This document shows, piece after piece, positions 35,900 through 47,226 of a stretch of 64,000 nucleotides of DNA (position 1 is its first letter; the number at the start of each line of letters is the position of its first letter). Position numbers and translations under genes: made by a program. The stretch spans positions 214,381,376 to 214,445,375 of the forward strand of contig CM070873.1 in NCBI GenBank assembly GCA_036365515.1, in the 5' to 3' direction. The notes under the pieces are model-generated. The model saw only the letters and a list, made by a program, of their open reading frames with translations. It was not told where the DNA came from and made no database searches. The DNA is from Torymus aiolomorphi (taxonomy: Eukaryota > Arthropoda > Insecta > Hymenoptera > Torymidae).

Positions 35900-38800
35900 G
35901 TCGTATTTATAGGTTTAGATAATCAGGATTGATTGTACATTAAAATATTAATTGGGGAAAAGTTTTGTTTAGATGTTATCCATACTTATATCTTTTGCAT
36001 TTAACATTTTTGTGTAAAGTCCAATCGTTGAAATAAGCGAAAATCGTCCATTTTATGTATGTTTTGGCGTTAAAAATTGTTTGTTTGGATTTAACTCGTC
36101 GGGAATTGATTGTACAAAAAAATGTTTAATAGGAAAAAGTTTTGTTTTAATTATCTATAATTTTTACATTCAACATTTTTGTGTAAAATCAAATCCTGTC
36201 AAGTTATAGCCGAAAATCGTCCATTTTATGTATATTTAGGCGTTAAAAATCGTTTTTATGAGTTCAACTCGTCAGGAATTGATTGTACAAAAAAATGTTT
36301 AACAAAAAAAAGTTTTGTTTTAATATTATCTATAACTTTTATATTTAACGTTATTGTGTAAAATCAAATCCTGTAAAGAAATAGCAAAAAAATGACTATT
36401 TTTGATGATTTTAGCGATTTTTTCGTTTTTGCATTGTTATATATTGTTCATAGAAAACAATTTTCCATGTAAAGAAGACGTGTTTTAATTAGTTTTAGCA
36501 GATGCATTTGTTGTTTTTTGACGTAAAATTAATTTTGTTCACATTATGTTCAAAAATTTTTATTTGTTCTGGCGTTTTTTTATTTGTTGATCGATTCGGC
36601 TCGGTATAAGACTGGAGCTTACTTATAATTAGACGAGTATCTGGGCCAAAATTCGTTAAGATCTATTGGAAATTCGCTGAGATATTCCATAAACTTGACT
36701 ACATACGAATGGACATACACACATACACCATAAAAAACGCCTAAAATGAACTAATTCTGGGTGAAAAATAGTTTTTATGCAACAAATTGTTCGTTTTTGA
36801 AGTCTTACAATTTTCGCTCTAGTGAAAATATAAGGCTCTCCCGAGAAGCGGTCGTGCCTAAAAAATCGTTTTTATAAGTTTAGTTCGTCTGGGTCTGATT
36901 ATACATGAAAATGTTAAATGGGACAAATATTATCTATAACTTTTGTTTGTATAAAATCAAATCCTGCTACGTTATAAACGAAAATCGGCGATTTTAGGTA
37001 TATTTAGGCGTTAAAAATCGTTTCTTTGGATTTAACTCGTCAGGAATTGGTCGAAGCAAAAAATGTTCAATATAAAAAAGTTTTGTTTTAATATTATCTA
37101 TAACTTTTACATTTAAAATTTTTGTGTAAAGTAAAATTCTGCTCAGTTATAAACGAAAATCAGCCATTTTATGTACATTTAGGCGTTAAAAACCGTTTTT
37201 TTGGATTTAACTCATCAGGAATTGATCGTACAAAAAAATGTCGAATAGGAAAAAGTTTTGTTTCAATATTATCTATAACTTTTGTATTTAACATTTTTGT
37301 GTAAATTCAAATCCTGTAATGTAATAGCAAAAAAACGACTATTTTTGATGATTTTAGCGATTTTCTCGCTATTACATTGTTAAATATTGTTCATAGAAAA
37401 AAATGTTCAATGTAAAAAAGACGTCTTTTAATTAGTTTTAGCAGATGCATTTGTTGTTTTTGACTTAAATTTAATTTTGTTCACCGTATGCTCAAAAATC
37501 GATTTTATCAAATTTTTTTTGCTCTGGCGATTTTAATTTGTCGATCGATTTGGCTCGGTAGAGAACTGTCAGTTACTTATAATTAAACGAGTATATTCCC
37601 TAAAGCCCGTTTGGATCCGTCGAAATTTCGCTGAGATAATCGGGTTACTTGATCACATACATACGTACAGACATACATACATCTCTGAAAACGCTTAAAA
37701 TGTACTTCTTTTGGGTGGAAAATAGTTTTTATGTTGTAAATTTTCAGAATTTGAAGTGTTACAATTTTCGCCCTGACGAAAATATAAGGCTCTCCCGAGA
37801 AGCGGTCGTGCCTAACGAGAAGCGGTCGTGCCTAAAAACTGCAGATATCAGTATTCTGCTGGCAAAAGCTATCTGACGCATTCACAATAAAGAGTCAATG
37901 TCTTACATATTCAAAAATGTTATTTTGGAGGATTGAATGTTGTCGATATGTTACGCAAGTCGATCGTCGATACCTTTATACATATGTATATCACACGGAT
38001 TATCAGCGCGCCCACCGTATCAAGATGGAAAGAGAAAATTCTATTTACGCACACGTGAACCATTCTTTTATTATAGAGTACAATTCTATTCTTTAATTTT
38101 CTATGATATTTTTATATAATCTGATAATGAAAACAATCGCAATAATTGATAAAAGGTCATTTAAGAGCGACTTCCATTTCAGAAGGAAGCGGGTTTACAA
38201 TCATTAATGTATTAACATTTTACAGCATTTTATTTTCGATCAATTTATTATTAGATTTTTTTCCTTACGTCGTAAATCATTAGAACTATATAACGTTATT
38301 ATAAGAGAGGTTGTTTCAATTGGAGTTTTTAGGAATATCCATTTAATTACAAAAGATAGAGCGAATTTGGTTTTATTATTATTGTTACTATTAGTACGCC
38401 AATCACTAGTTATGTATATTTAAGCGCTTAAAATTGTTTTTATAAGTCTAACTCGTCAGAAATTGATTTTACATGAAAATGTTAGATGGAAAAAAGTTTT
38501 GTTTAAATATTATCTACAACTTTTGTATTTAATATTTTTGTGTAAAATCAAATTCTGTCAAGTGATAGCCGAAAATCGCCCATTTTTGACCTTTTTTGCC
38601 GTTTTTCGCAGTTATCTTGGTAAATATTGCTCGTAGAAAAAAGTGTCCAACAGATAAAAGGTGTATTTTAATTAGTTTTAGCAGTTAGACCTGTAGATAT
38701 AAGCTTAAAATTAATTTTTCTAGTCATTAAGCTTAAACATCGATATTTTGAAATATTTCTTTGTGCTCGCATTTTTTTAATTTTTCATCGATCTATCTCA

Positions 38801-39056
38801 ATTGAGAACCAGGACTTAGGTATAATTAGAGGAGTATTTTCCCGCGATCCCGATGGAATCGGTTGAAAATTCATTGAGATAATCGAGGAACTTGCGTACA
38901 TACGGGCGTACAGACATACATACATCACAGAAAATGCTTAAAACGCACTCATTTTGACTGGAAAAGACTTTTCTTGTATCAAATTATTAGTTTTTGAAGT
39001 CAGAAAATTTTCGCTCTGGTGAAATTATAAGGCTCTCCCGAGCAGCGGTCGTGCCT
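35900..39056 (+). repeat. three large related repeat units, about 0.7-1 kb each
   Basis: Units of about 35900-36865, 36866-37836 and 38400-39056 each end with AAGGCTCTCCCGAG(A/C)AGCGG then TCGTGCC. Inside each is a sub-repeat of about 120 bp containing GGCGTTAAAAATCGTTTTTA-like and AACTCGTCAGGAATTGATTG words, present two to four times per unit. Each has a CATACATACA-type segment shortly before the end. The end word is doubled at 37793-37836. No coding frame is conserved. The superfamily is unknown to me. Confidence 0.8.
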
Positions 39057-40465
39057 AATAATGTATATTTTTAGAAAAAAAATACTCCGATAGCAAAAAA
39101 CAACATTTTGTAAATTATTTAAATAATTGCATTTTAAACAATTTGCACAAATTTGATCGTAAAGAGACTTGAATATTTGGATTCTACGGATCAAAATACA
39201 TAAGGAAGCATAGTGGTTCCCATGATTTTACAGTTATGTGCGGAAAGAAATGGTCCAAGATAACTTGGAACGAAAGTGGCTGATTTGGCCTCGGATTGCA
39301 GGGCGAAACACCGTGCAGACACGATCGAGAGCGATGCGCGCCGCTTGCAACGCAGCGCGCGCGGTGGAGAGACGCTCGGGCACAGCCGACAGTCCGCCCA
39401 TCTGTTAACATCAAATACGCGTGCGCACACGGTCATACACAGGGTGCGCGTGATGGCGTAGCGTTCGCTCTGAGCGCGAACGGTCCACAGGCGCTCGGAC
39501 TTCTCTCCGTGTACCTCTACTACACGCTACTAAGCTACAAGTTTGTATTTTTCTACACACGTGCTCTTTCTTTCTTCATTTTCCACACACTCAACATTTT
39601 TTATAACTACACATTCGATTGATTTCGATGAAATTAGATTTTAATAGTTTATTCAATAAACCCTTTGACTTAGTTTTTTTTAATTGATCATATTGTTTTT
39701 ATTTGCTCGCACCTATCCAGCGCTATGCCGATTCTGTTCGGTTGCACGGCGCAAGTACGCCGCGGTCAATTTATTTAATAGTTGGCTCTATTAGTAGTAA
39801 TTCTAAAAGTAATTTAATTTATAGATACCAGAGCAGCCCTCGCGCGCGCACAATGAAAAATTATGAATACTGTTCTGATTGCAGTTAAACTTCTAACCTT
39901 TTTTTGTATTATAGGAATAAACTAAAATAAATACAATCCAAGTTTCAAAAAAAAAAAAATGGATAAGTTTGCATATGTTAGAAAGTAAAATAAATTTTAA
40001 ATTCATAATATTTCAATATTAAGTGTATAATTGAAGGTAAAGGAAGAGCGCGTGCAGCAGTAATAATATAGTACATTTCGATACTAGTGCATGAAAGTGA
40101 TTTTATTTTCATGTGCATATTTGCCCGAGCGTAGCGTGAAATTTATTATATTTAACAATCAATACAAGCGTGGCTTCTCCGCAGAGTTTTTGCGGATTGC
40201 ATCCCTAAAGGACACGTATTGCTTATGGGCTCTTAAATGAATATATCACGAATTGTTAACTTTGCACAAATTTATTGCTTTGAAAATCCGCATTAGTTTA
40301 CCAGATGTTTATTACATATTCTTAACACGTCTCCAGTCTGTTGATCCAATCTATTAGATGCGAGTAAGCTGGAGCAACAATTTGTTACCATGACGTCAGT
40401 ACGTAATCCTCACTTTATTTAAAGGGGCTTAGCAAAACCGATAAGATATAACAAAAAAGAATAGT
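39057..40465. other. non-coding; CpG-rich patch at 39290-39500
   Basis: The CpG-rich patch (GCGCGCGCGG near 39355-39363) could be a host promoter or first exon, but the frames on both strands are equally open and none shows a domain. The remainder is AT-rich. CGAGCGTAGCG at about 40130 belongs to the GCTTCGCTCG-type repeats. Confidence 0.35.
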
Positions 40466-40635
40466 ACATTGTGCAACAAAGGGAGAAAATGAGCTATTTC
40501 TTACGAGGGGGAGGTGTTCTGCACGAGTCGGAGTCGAGGGTGCCGAAGACGCCCGAGACAGAGACGAGTACTGAAAACACTTCACTCGAGTCTAAAATAG
40601 CTTTTCTTCCCGTGTTACATACCGTATTTTTTTTA
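40466..40635. repeat. hairpin repeat (GGGAGAAAATGAGCTATTT ends)
   Basis: AAAGGGAGAAAATGAGCTAT near 40481 pairs with ATAGCTTTTCTTCCCGTG near 40598. The left flank AATAGTACATT is shared with repeats at 35597 and 44598. Confidence 0.6.
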
Positions 40636-40989
40636 ATGAAGGCATAACAGGGCCTTTTTTACGTGTGTGAGTCGAAGAGAGGATTAGGCATTTCGAGTCG
40701 TACACAACGCAGTTGGAAATCAAAATAATTTGAAATGTATATGCAATTAACTATATAAGGGAGTCAGAAATTTTCATTTCTCACCTGTTTTAGGGCAGAA
40801 ATGAATATTTCTCACCAGTTTTTCATTTCTGACCTGTTTTAGGGTAGAAATGGATGTTTCTTACCACTTTCATAAAATACGCTAGAAATGCGAAATTTTC
40901 TCTCCTACTTTCACACGTGAAAAAGGCTCTATTTCATGCCTGAATTGAGAAAAACTTTTTTTTTCAAAATTTAACTCTTAATATATAAA

Positions 40990-41460
40990 CTTACAGAAAG
41001 AGTTACTTAAAAACAGAACCTTGCTCTTTAAGGTCCTCCAATGAGTCCTCAGGGCTATCCTTGACCTTTCTCGTCGGTCGTCCTTGCTCTTTGAGGTACT
41101 CGACCTTAGAGCTGTCCTTGATCTTGTCGACGGTCTTCCTTGCCCTCGTAATGAGGTCTTTGTTTCTCCTTCAAACAATTTCATGGAGCTTTCACTTCGA
41201 CTGCTATGGTACTTCGAACTGTCAATTCTCACGCCGTTTTCTCTTCTCAAACGTGGCGGCCTCGTTTGTCTTCTTTGTCTTCCGAAAATCATCGTCACTC
41301 TCTTCTTCGTCGTCACCGCTGAATTCTCTTCATCTCGTTCCCTGCTTAGCAGTGACTTTCAGTCTTCTGGTTCTCTCTTCTTTCTTCGTCGTCTTCTTCA
41401 TTGATTATTGCGACATATTCTCTCCCTTTCTTGCACCGCACATCACCAAGGTTTCGACTT
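40990..41460 (-). pseudogene. decayed charged, repetitive coding-like segment
   Basis: On the minus strand two short stretches in different frames look protein-like: an acidic/basic run containing SGDDEEESDDDF followed by KRKRREN, and a last open frame that ends VKDSPEDSLEDLKEQGSVFK then TAA at about 41007-41009. The latter has a 22-residue repeat (KEQG at both ends), matching a 66-bp DNA duplication at 41016-41140. Stops and frame changes separate the pieces. I do not recognise a family; it may be a dead gene or chance. Confidence 0.25.
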
Positions 41461-44030
41461 GCCTTGGTGAGCGCCCCCCCCCTCCCAGGCTCTGCCGCGG
41501 CTTTTAGACAGCGGTTGAGTTCTGCTTACCAGCGGCACCTGAGAAGGGGACTGTACCTTTCATAAAGGTTGCCCCTAAATCTTCTTTTTTTTTCCATACA
41601 AAGGGCTTGTTCTTCACCTGTCATCTTCGAATCTTGCTTTCTCTTGTCGCTGTCTTTACATGCGCTTGAGTGTGTATTTCAGAGTGTGGTTGTGTGTGCG
41701 GTTTCTATTAAAGGGATCGTTCCCTAAGGCGCACCTTCTTTTTATAAATAAATAACTAAATATGTATAAATAGTTTATAATGTATTATAAGTCTACCTAA
41801 CCTCCACACTCTGAATTCCACTTCGAGTTGCAGAAGGTTGATACCAGTTGCATAATCTCAAAATACACTGGCTGGTTTTTCTCTTAATTTTCCAGTAATT
41901 GGTGTTTCGATCCCAATTTAGCACGAATTACTGGTTTGTCGCTGTTTTTCAGCTATTTTAAAAAATTTTTACTCTGTAAAAAAAAATTAAACGCCAGCCA
42001 GGTCACCGCGGGTTGAATCTACCCCTAAGTTCGATTCTTGTTCACGGGTTCGATTCCCTAGAGGGTATTATCACTACTAGCCTTCACTAGGCTAGCAACT
42101 GGTATCGATTGAACGCTCTTCACAAATTTTGTCGAGGGCTCAATCCCCTGATGCTTCTCTTCACAATTTTTAATAAATAAAACCTTTCACATCTCGCTCA
42201 TAAATTAATTCCGCCTAGGCGCACCGTATCTAACTATTTGTCACGATGTTCTATTAAAAAAAATAGCAACTTTGTAGCCTACAGCAATTCATATTGATCT
42301 TTCTCAAAAATCTTCGAACTTCTACCCCCAGAGGGTTCGCTGTAGGTTGGTTGTTGTACTTTAGTCACTTCCTTACTAAAAATCTAAAAAAAATCGGTAA
42401 ACGCAAAAAGAAATTTTTTAGATTCGAACTTTGCTCCTTTGAAGTCAAAATTTCGCGATATTCCCAAGCACACACACGTTTAGGGCGCCCGTTGTCACGG
42501 GGTGGATTTTCGAGCTAAGGCACGTTTCACCTGCGTACCTTAGCGGTTCAACTCCGGGTCCTCCGGTTCAACTCTCGGAGATCCAATAGCCAGATTAGGC
42601 AGTGGAAGCTACAACGTCGTGCAATGCTAAACCTAATCTGGTTACTTACCGTGCAACACGCAAGTCGAAGACTTGCGCTTTGTTTCTCACCAGTGACTCG
42701 AACTCTCCTCTCGTTCACTGGTTCGTGTGCCGGCTGCTCAGATGAAACGATACGTTTTCTCTTACGTAACGACCGCGGAGGCGGCGGGGAGCGGGGAATG
42801 ACTAAGGTCGCGAAATAATAACTCGAGCAGTTAAAGTTAATAATAAAAGACTATTGTTTATTAAATAAAAGATGATGAAGTTAAATGAATAATTAATAAT
42901 TTAGACAGTGGAAGTGTCGCGTTGAAATAGGTTAATTTCCCTACCTAACGGTGCGCCAGCACGTTATCTCAGACGTCAACTGTCTCGAGGACTGACGTCA
43001 CGCTCACGGTAATATACGCTGTGTACGCGCGGTAACATGAGCCTCGCGTCTACAGTAATATAAGTAGCGTACTCATCGTCTACGCGAGTGAGAGAGCGGT
43101 CGCGCTCGCGTGTCGCGACACACACACACATACTTAACTTAGCCTGAGAGAGAACAGGCTACTAACGCATGTCGTCTGCGCACTTCTTATGCGCACTTGC
43201 CAGTTACAAACTGCCGGCAAGCTAAATCATTGTCGGTGACCTTCTAAGGTTGATGACCCGAGCCTGTGCTCTCTCTACGCTCGCTCTCTCCGCACAAGAA
43301 CGCCTATTCGGGGCCGCTGTCCAGGTGGCGAGGAGCCTGGACAAACGGTTACGCGTACTTACTCGCGACGCGGTTGACACGTGCACGCTTACCGCTATTG
43401 TAGGTTAGATCCATACAGTGTGGCCTAGGTTTCTCGCAAGCATCCTCGCTGCTAGGCTGGCTTCATTGTATCGCCTCTCGTGATACTCTCTGCTGCTTTC
43501 GTGCCAGGTGAACATGCTTACTGCACTAGGATGTTGCTGGTTCGGGAGTACGACAGGTAGTTCTAGCCTGTCGCACTATCTCTGAGTTCTCCTCGTGTTT
43601 CCGTCGAAAGTACGGTATAACACATTTCGCGGATCACGATAGTGGCCTCAGGATGCATCACGTATGCACTCCTGAGGTTACAACTATCAAAAACTTCACA
43701 ATTATCGCGAAAAACGCGATATCACCGCGAACTCACTATCGCGTGCGTCTGTGTCCGAACGATAACAACAACATTGATGCCGGTCGCGTCTGTGCCGGTA
43801 CCTTCGTCATGCTCTCGATACAGCTCCAATACTGCATCGAGGCGCCATCTAACGTTCGTTACTACGGACATATATATTGCCGATTTATTATCGACGTCGG
43901 TACGGCAGGCCGTGAAAATGCAAAAATTATTTTTCACAGCAGTAGCAGAAATTTACTAAACGCAGAAATCCTTGCTTCTAATGGCAGTAGAAATGTATTT
44001 AAATTAAATTTTTCTTTTTTTTACAGAATA
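41461..44030. other. GC-richer non-coding region, possible LTR-like parts
   Basis: Contains a C10 run (41473-41482), a GGGTTCGATTCCC tRNA-B-box-like word at about 42047, and at 42800-42860 a TCGCGAAATAATAACTCGAG..TTATTAAAT segment resembling one at 21105-21135 in the LTR-like block. A hairpin CCTCAGGA/TCCTGAGG lies at 43646-43677. Overlapping frames at 43640-44050 show no domain. No gene is supported. Confidence 0.35.
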
Positions 44031-44288
44031 AATTTACTTATTTTATGAAAAATCTATAAGGTGTAAGAGGAAATTCCAAGCTATATTTAATATAAGTGAG
44101 ACAGGAGAAATGTCGCCAACAACGAAAGTCTATATATATACAAAAAGTTTTTATTTTAAATATTACAAACATAATATAATCTTTATTATACATATAAAAC
44201 ATAATATAATTCGTAGAATCGTAAGGTATTTCGCGGCATCTTTTCGGCGATGAACACTCCACTGCCTCTGTTTCTCTAGCCGTTCGTT

Positions 44289-44594
44289 TCAATAAGGAAT
44301 GTTTATTCGAAGCATCGCTATATTGTCATTGTAATCTTCACTTTGTTCAGTGGTTTGATGACTATTACCACATTTATTATGTAATGAGTTGTCTATTTCT
44401 TGCAATACTTCAATATTCTAAAAAAAATGTTGATTGAATAATAATAAATTATCTTCATTAACACGAATCAGATAATTTTATTTACGTACTTGAATGTCAT
44501 CTTCACTTTTATAATGGCCAATCAATTTAATAATTCGTAAAACAATCACTTTACTTAGATTTATTTTTAATATTTTGAAATCCTGCTCTGTCAT
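44289..44594 (-). CDS. two-exon fragment of an unknown gene (SAM-domain-like start)
   Basis: Exon 44490-44594 starts MTEQDFKILKINLSKVIVLR and ends at CAA before GTACGTAAA, a good donor. A 72-bp intron (44418-44489) ends TTTTTTTTAG. Exon 44289-44417 continues in phase 0 with NIEVLQEIDN and stops TGA after INIPY, giving 77 residues. The first exon resembles the C-terminal half of a SAM domain (T-E-Q-D-F-K-I-L-K-I pattern, then a basic helix), from memory of that fold. The ATG may be internal: CTATGACAG just there could be an acceptor, and a dispersed repeat begins four bases upstream (44598). After the stop another frame (44038-44284) continues with CSSPKRCREIPYDSTN, so the tail may be frameshifted. 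Exons 5' of the repeat were not identified. Confidence 0.45.
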
Positions 44595-44596
44595 AG

Positions 44597-44945
44597 AAAT
44601 AGTACATTACGCAACTAGTGCGTAAAGCGAGTCATTTTTGCACGGATATTGTTTGTCGCCCGAGCGAAGCGAGGCTTTCGCACGTGTTGCGTTTACTATT
44701 TTTTATAACTGAGCGCGTGAAACTCTACGTTAAATGCCTGTTCAGCGTGCGTAAAGTATCCGGATTTCTTTCACGAATGCGTAAAGTGAGTACTTTACGT
44801 ACTAAGTGCGTGAAGAACTCACTTTATGCACTACTTCACGCACTGACTGCGTAAACGCTTTACGCACTAGTGAAAAAAGGGGGTACTTTACGCACGCTAA
44901 ACAGGCATCTAAATTCGAGTTTTACGCACTCAGTTATAAAAACGA
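44597..44945. repeat. palindrome-rich ACGCACTAGTGCGTAA repeat
   Basis: Made of nested inverted words: GTACATTACGCAACTAGTGC, CCCGAGCGAAGCGAGG, and outer ACTGAGCGCGTGAAACTC (44707) mirrored by GAGTTTTACGCACTCAGT (44919-44936). CCTGTTCAGCGTGCGTAAAG is mirrored by CTTTACGCACGCTAAACAGG. It is related to repeats at 35597, 40072 and 40466. Confidence 0.75.
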
Positions 44946-45011
44946 TGTTTCTATATTCATATCAGCGGCTGAAAATTGAAATAAAAATAATTAAACGTTA
45001 GTAGATAAGCT

Positions 45012-45137
45012 ATGCCGATTCTGGCTCACGCCGATTCTGGCTGACGCCGATTCTGGCTCACTGCCGATTTTGGCTCACGCCGATTCTGGCTCAGCCAGAA
45101 TTCCACGGGGGCAGTTAACCCATGAGCCAGAATTTCA
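45012..45137. repeat. 16-17-bp tandem array at the Polinton's broken left end
   Basis: GCCGATTCTGGCTCAC-type units are repeated five times (45012-45092). They are followed by the inverted word ATTCTGGCTCAGCCAGAAT and, 30 bases on, by CATGAGCCAGAATTTCAC, which is the end of the capsid gene. Confidence 0.9.
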
Positions 45138-46313
45138 CTATGCGATCGTGCAAGATCAAACAGTAGGCTGAAGTTCCAGCAGGAAAATTTTCCTTTGCTT
45201 CAAATTCTAGATGCTCTTTAAGGCCTCATTTTGTTTTGAGCAGTCTATCACTATCAGGGGCATGTAATTGAGATATTGTGATTTTTTCAACATAGGTTCT
45301 GGATCTTTGCCATAGTAAGAATTTTGAAAATTAGCGTACATATCGTAGAGCATGGCAAATTGATTACGATTCACATCGAGGTTAAGATTGCCATACGGAT
45401 ATGACTGAGAATTGAGAAAAAGCTTTACATTTGTAAGATTGCAATGATCGAACCAACTAGCATTTGCAGCTCTTCGATCTTTTCGATTAGTTTGAAAACC
45501 TAAGATGACAAAGCGTGGTTTTTCAAGTTGATTTGATGTTTTAACAGTCCATACCTGTCTCGACGTAATCAGTAGTAGTGGATACTCGTACAATTCCCAC
45601 GTGCGAAAATTCATGGCAATGGGGCGATCTTTCCCCACGAAATCGAGTAAGCGAATTTTATTACTGTTAGATGCAACTACGTATGGCATTAACCATTCGA
45701 TTCTAATTATATCAATATTAAAGTCCTCATAACCTTCTGCATCTTCGACTCTTATAGTTGTTTGTTTAACGGCGTTTAAGTTGTTTCTCGATCTCATGAG
45801 AACGAGTTCATGCTTTGCGTTTACTACAATTTTACGATAGTCCTTTGCGAAGCCAAAAATTAGGCTCAATGGAATCGATACATTGAAGTAACCAGCATTA
45901 TCAACAATATTCTGTGTTTCTTCTACATCGATCCAACCAGCATTTTCAATGATGAAACTCTGAGTCGGATTGAGTGACACCCAGCCTTTCATGAGAGTGG
46001 TTAAACCCACATTTTTACACTTGTCTATCTCAATGGCGTTCAACTCATATCTGATTTCTTCAAACAAGTGGCAAATGGCATTGTTTACAAGATCTGTATT
46101 TGTAGTGGGAGTATTATTAGTTTTAACCAATCGCCCGCAGATATGTAATGCACTGCGCGAAGGTAAGAGACATAAATCTTGATGTTGAATAGATATGCGT
46201 ATTTCATCGCTGTTGTTGAATGTTGTTGTATACGGTTGGTGGGCGTGAACCTCGTAGTGCGCCACGGATTCATCGAAAGTTACAGGTGTTTGTATGCTTA
46301 GAATTTCTTCCAT
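45115..46313 (-). pseudogene. Polinton major capsid protein (double jelly roll), frameshifted
   Basis: The 368-residue frame (45207-46313) matches, by memory, the insect Polinton capsid protein: an N-terminal strand-rich part with NSDEIRISIQHQDLCLLPSR at about 34-53, FEEIRYELNAIEIDKCKNVG at about 84-103, SLIFGFAKDYRK, and the C-terminal block FRTWELYEYPLLLITSRQVW. It would form the trimeric capsomer of a virus-like particle. The frame stops at TAG 45207-45209 just after a VIDCSKQNE block. A second frame, 45115-45205, continues with EFEAKENFPAG and YCLILHD, words expected in the next part of the family, so a frameshift lies at about 45205-45215. That piece then ends in the tandem array. A TATA-type word (TATATAAG, 46459-46466) lies upstream inside the small preceding ORF. 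Confidence 0.85.
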
Positions 46314-46343
46314 TTCGTTGAAAGCAGCAAAAGATGATACAAG

Positions 46344-46490
46344 TTATCTTCCACCAAGTACTACTTTTAAGCCAAGACTTTTTAGTATTTGTATGCTCTG
46401 ACGTGGTAGCACCTTCACAGTTCGTTGATGACTGATGCGTGGTGGGCATATTTCTCTGCTTATATAGTTTTTGTTGTAAACGATTCCCAT
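46344..46490 (-). CDS. 48-residue Polinton small protein
   Basis: A short intact frame between the two capsid genes. It begins MGIVYNKNYISREICPPRIS and ends ILKSLGLKVVLGGR before TAA. A comparable small protein ending in an LxSLGF-like motif sits at this position in insect Polintons as I remember them; its function is unknown to me. Its ATG overlaps the stop of the minor capsid gene by one base (TAATG at 46488-46492). The TATA-like word TATATAAG at 46459-46466 lies within its coding sequence and probably serves the capsid gene downstream. Confidence 0.6.
   Translation of the reverse strand: MGIVYNKNYISREICPPRISHQRTVKVLPRQSIQILKSLGLKVVLGGR
46459..46466 (-). promoter_or_regulatory. TATA box, probably for the major capsid gene
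   Basis: TATATAAG on the minus strand, 146 bases upstream of the capsid ATG (46313) and inside the 48-residue ORF. Confidence 0.45.
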
Positions 46491-47176
46491 TATGCCTGGC
46501 GAATATGTAATCTGATAGTTATAACTTCTCCGCGGAAATTTACTAAGTCTCCGTCTTGATCGATGATATGTATTTGCAAATGGTCTATACGCTTTACGGC
46601 AATCGGAAGGTAAATGACGTGTAAGGGAACTTCGATGATTTTATAACCTGGAGGTACTGCAGGAAAAAACTCGTGTATCGTATGTACTTTTCGATCGTTT
46701 ATGTATGCTCCTGAAGTTATATTACACTCGACTCTCAGAGCGTTGATTTTGAGAATTGTAACAGGTAAATCTGAATTCTGGATAACGTTTGGGTCGAGAA
46801 CACGTCGGGTGAAGCCCAGTAGACGACCGAGAGAATCTTCGGGTCGAAAATCTATAGGTAGGCTACACTTGATTGTACAGCGAAGAGTATTATTATTTGG
46901 CTTTAAATTGAAAGTAATGTCGTTATGCGCTAATTTTTTACGAAGGAATTTGTCAATATCCTCAATTTCGTAACTTCCTACTGGTAAAGTATAAACGCTT
47001 TCACCTACGTAAAACTTATTGTTGTTAATGTCTATATTGGGGATTGAATTGAATGTTAAAAGTTCTACAAGCCCTAAAACGTAATTTTTGTTTGGCGATA
47101 GCTCGATTGGCGGAAAATACTGTGCTTCTAGTGTAGAAGATCTGCCTGAAAGCGTTAGAGTCAATGAATCTTCCAT
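46490..47176 (-). CDS. Polinton minor capsid (penton-like) protein
   Basis: A 228-residue intact frame with ATG at 47174-47176. It starts MEDSLTLTLSGRSSTLEAQY and has IELSPNKNYVLGLVELLTFN at about 23-42, a GSYEIEDIDKFL segment near 67, and LGFTRRVL near 121. This layout, a beta-rich protein of 200-250 residues next to the major capsid gene, fits the single-jelly-roll minor capsid protein of Polintons, thought to occupy capsid vertices. No stop or frameshift is seen. Transcription likely starts from TATATAAA at 47219-47226, about 45 bases upstream. Assignment rests on remembered family features and context. Confidence 0.78.
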   Translation of the reverse strand: MEDSLTLTLSGRSSTLEAQYFPPIELSPNKNYVLGLVELLTFNSIPNIDINNNKFYVGESVYTLPVGSYEIEDIDKFLRKKLAHNDITFNLKPNNNTLRCTIKCSLPIDFRPEDSLGRLLGFTRRVLDPNVIQNSDLPVTILKINALRVECNITSGAYINDRKVHTIHEFFPAVPPGYKIIEVPLHVIYLPIAVKRIDHLQIHIIDQDGDLVNFRGEVITIRLHIRQA

Positions 47177-47218
47177 GACAGCTTAAATCAGAATGATACA
47201 ATACTTCTCCTACCTCTC

Positions 47219-47226
47219 TTTATATA
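47219..47226 (-). promoter_or_regulatory. TATA box for the minor capsid gene, overlapping the protease stop
   Basis: TATATAAA on the minus strand; its TAA is the stop codon of the protease frame (47220-47222). The next ATG is 43 bases downstream. Confidence 0.6.

Noticed and set aside
39184..39622. ORFs in the CpG-rich patch
   Set aside because: Open on both strands in four frames; typical of GC-rich DNA lacking stops, no motif seen.
41061..41507. 148-residue plus-strand ORF rich in Phe, Leu and Ser
   Set aside because: It is antisense to a charged coding-like segment on the minus strand and shows no motif; the composition reflects the complementary Lys/Glu-rich sequence.
42047..42059. GGGTTCGATTCCC as a tRNA gene
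   Set aside because: Only the B-box-like word is present; no A-box or cloverleaf could be placed upstream.
43640..44048. Overlapping ORFs of 71-131 residues on both strands
   Set aside because: Three frames are open at once because of base composition; none shows a domain.
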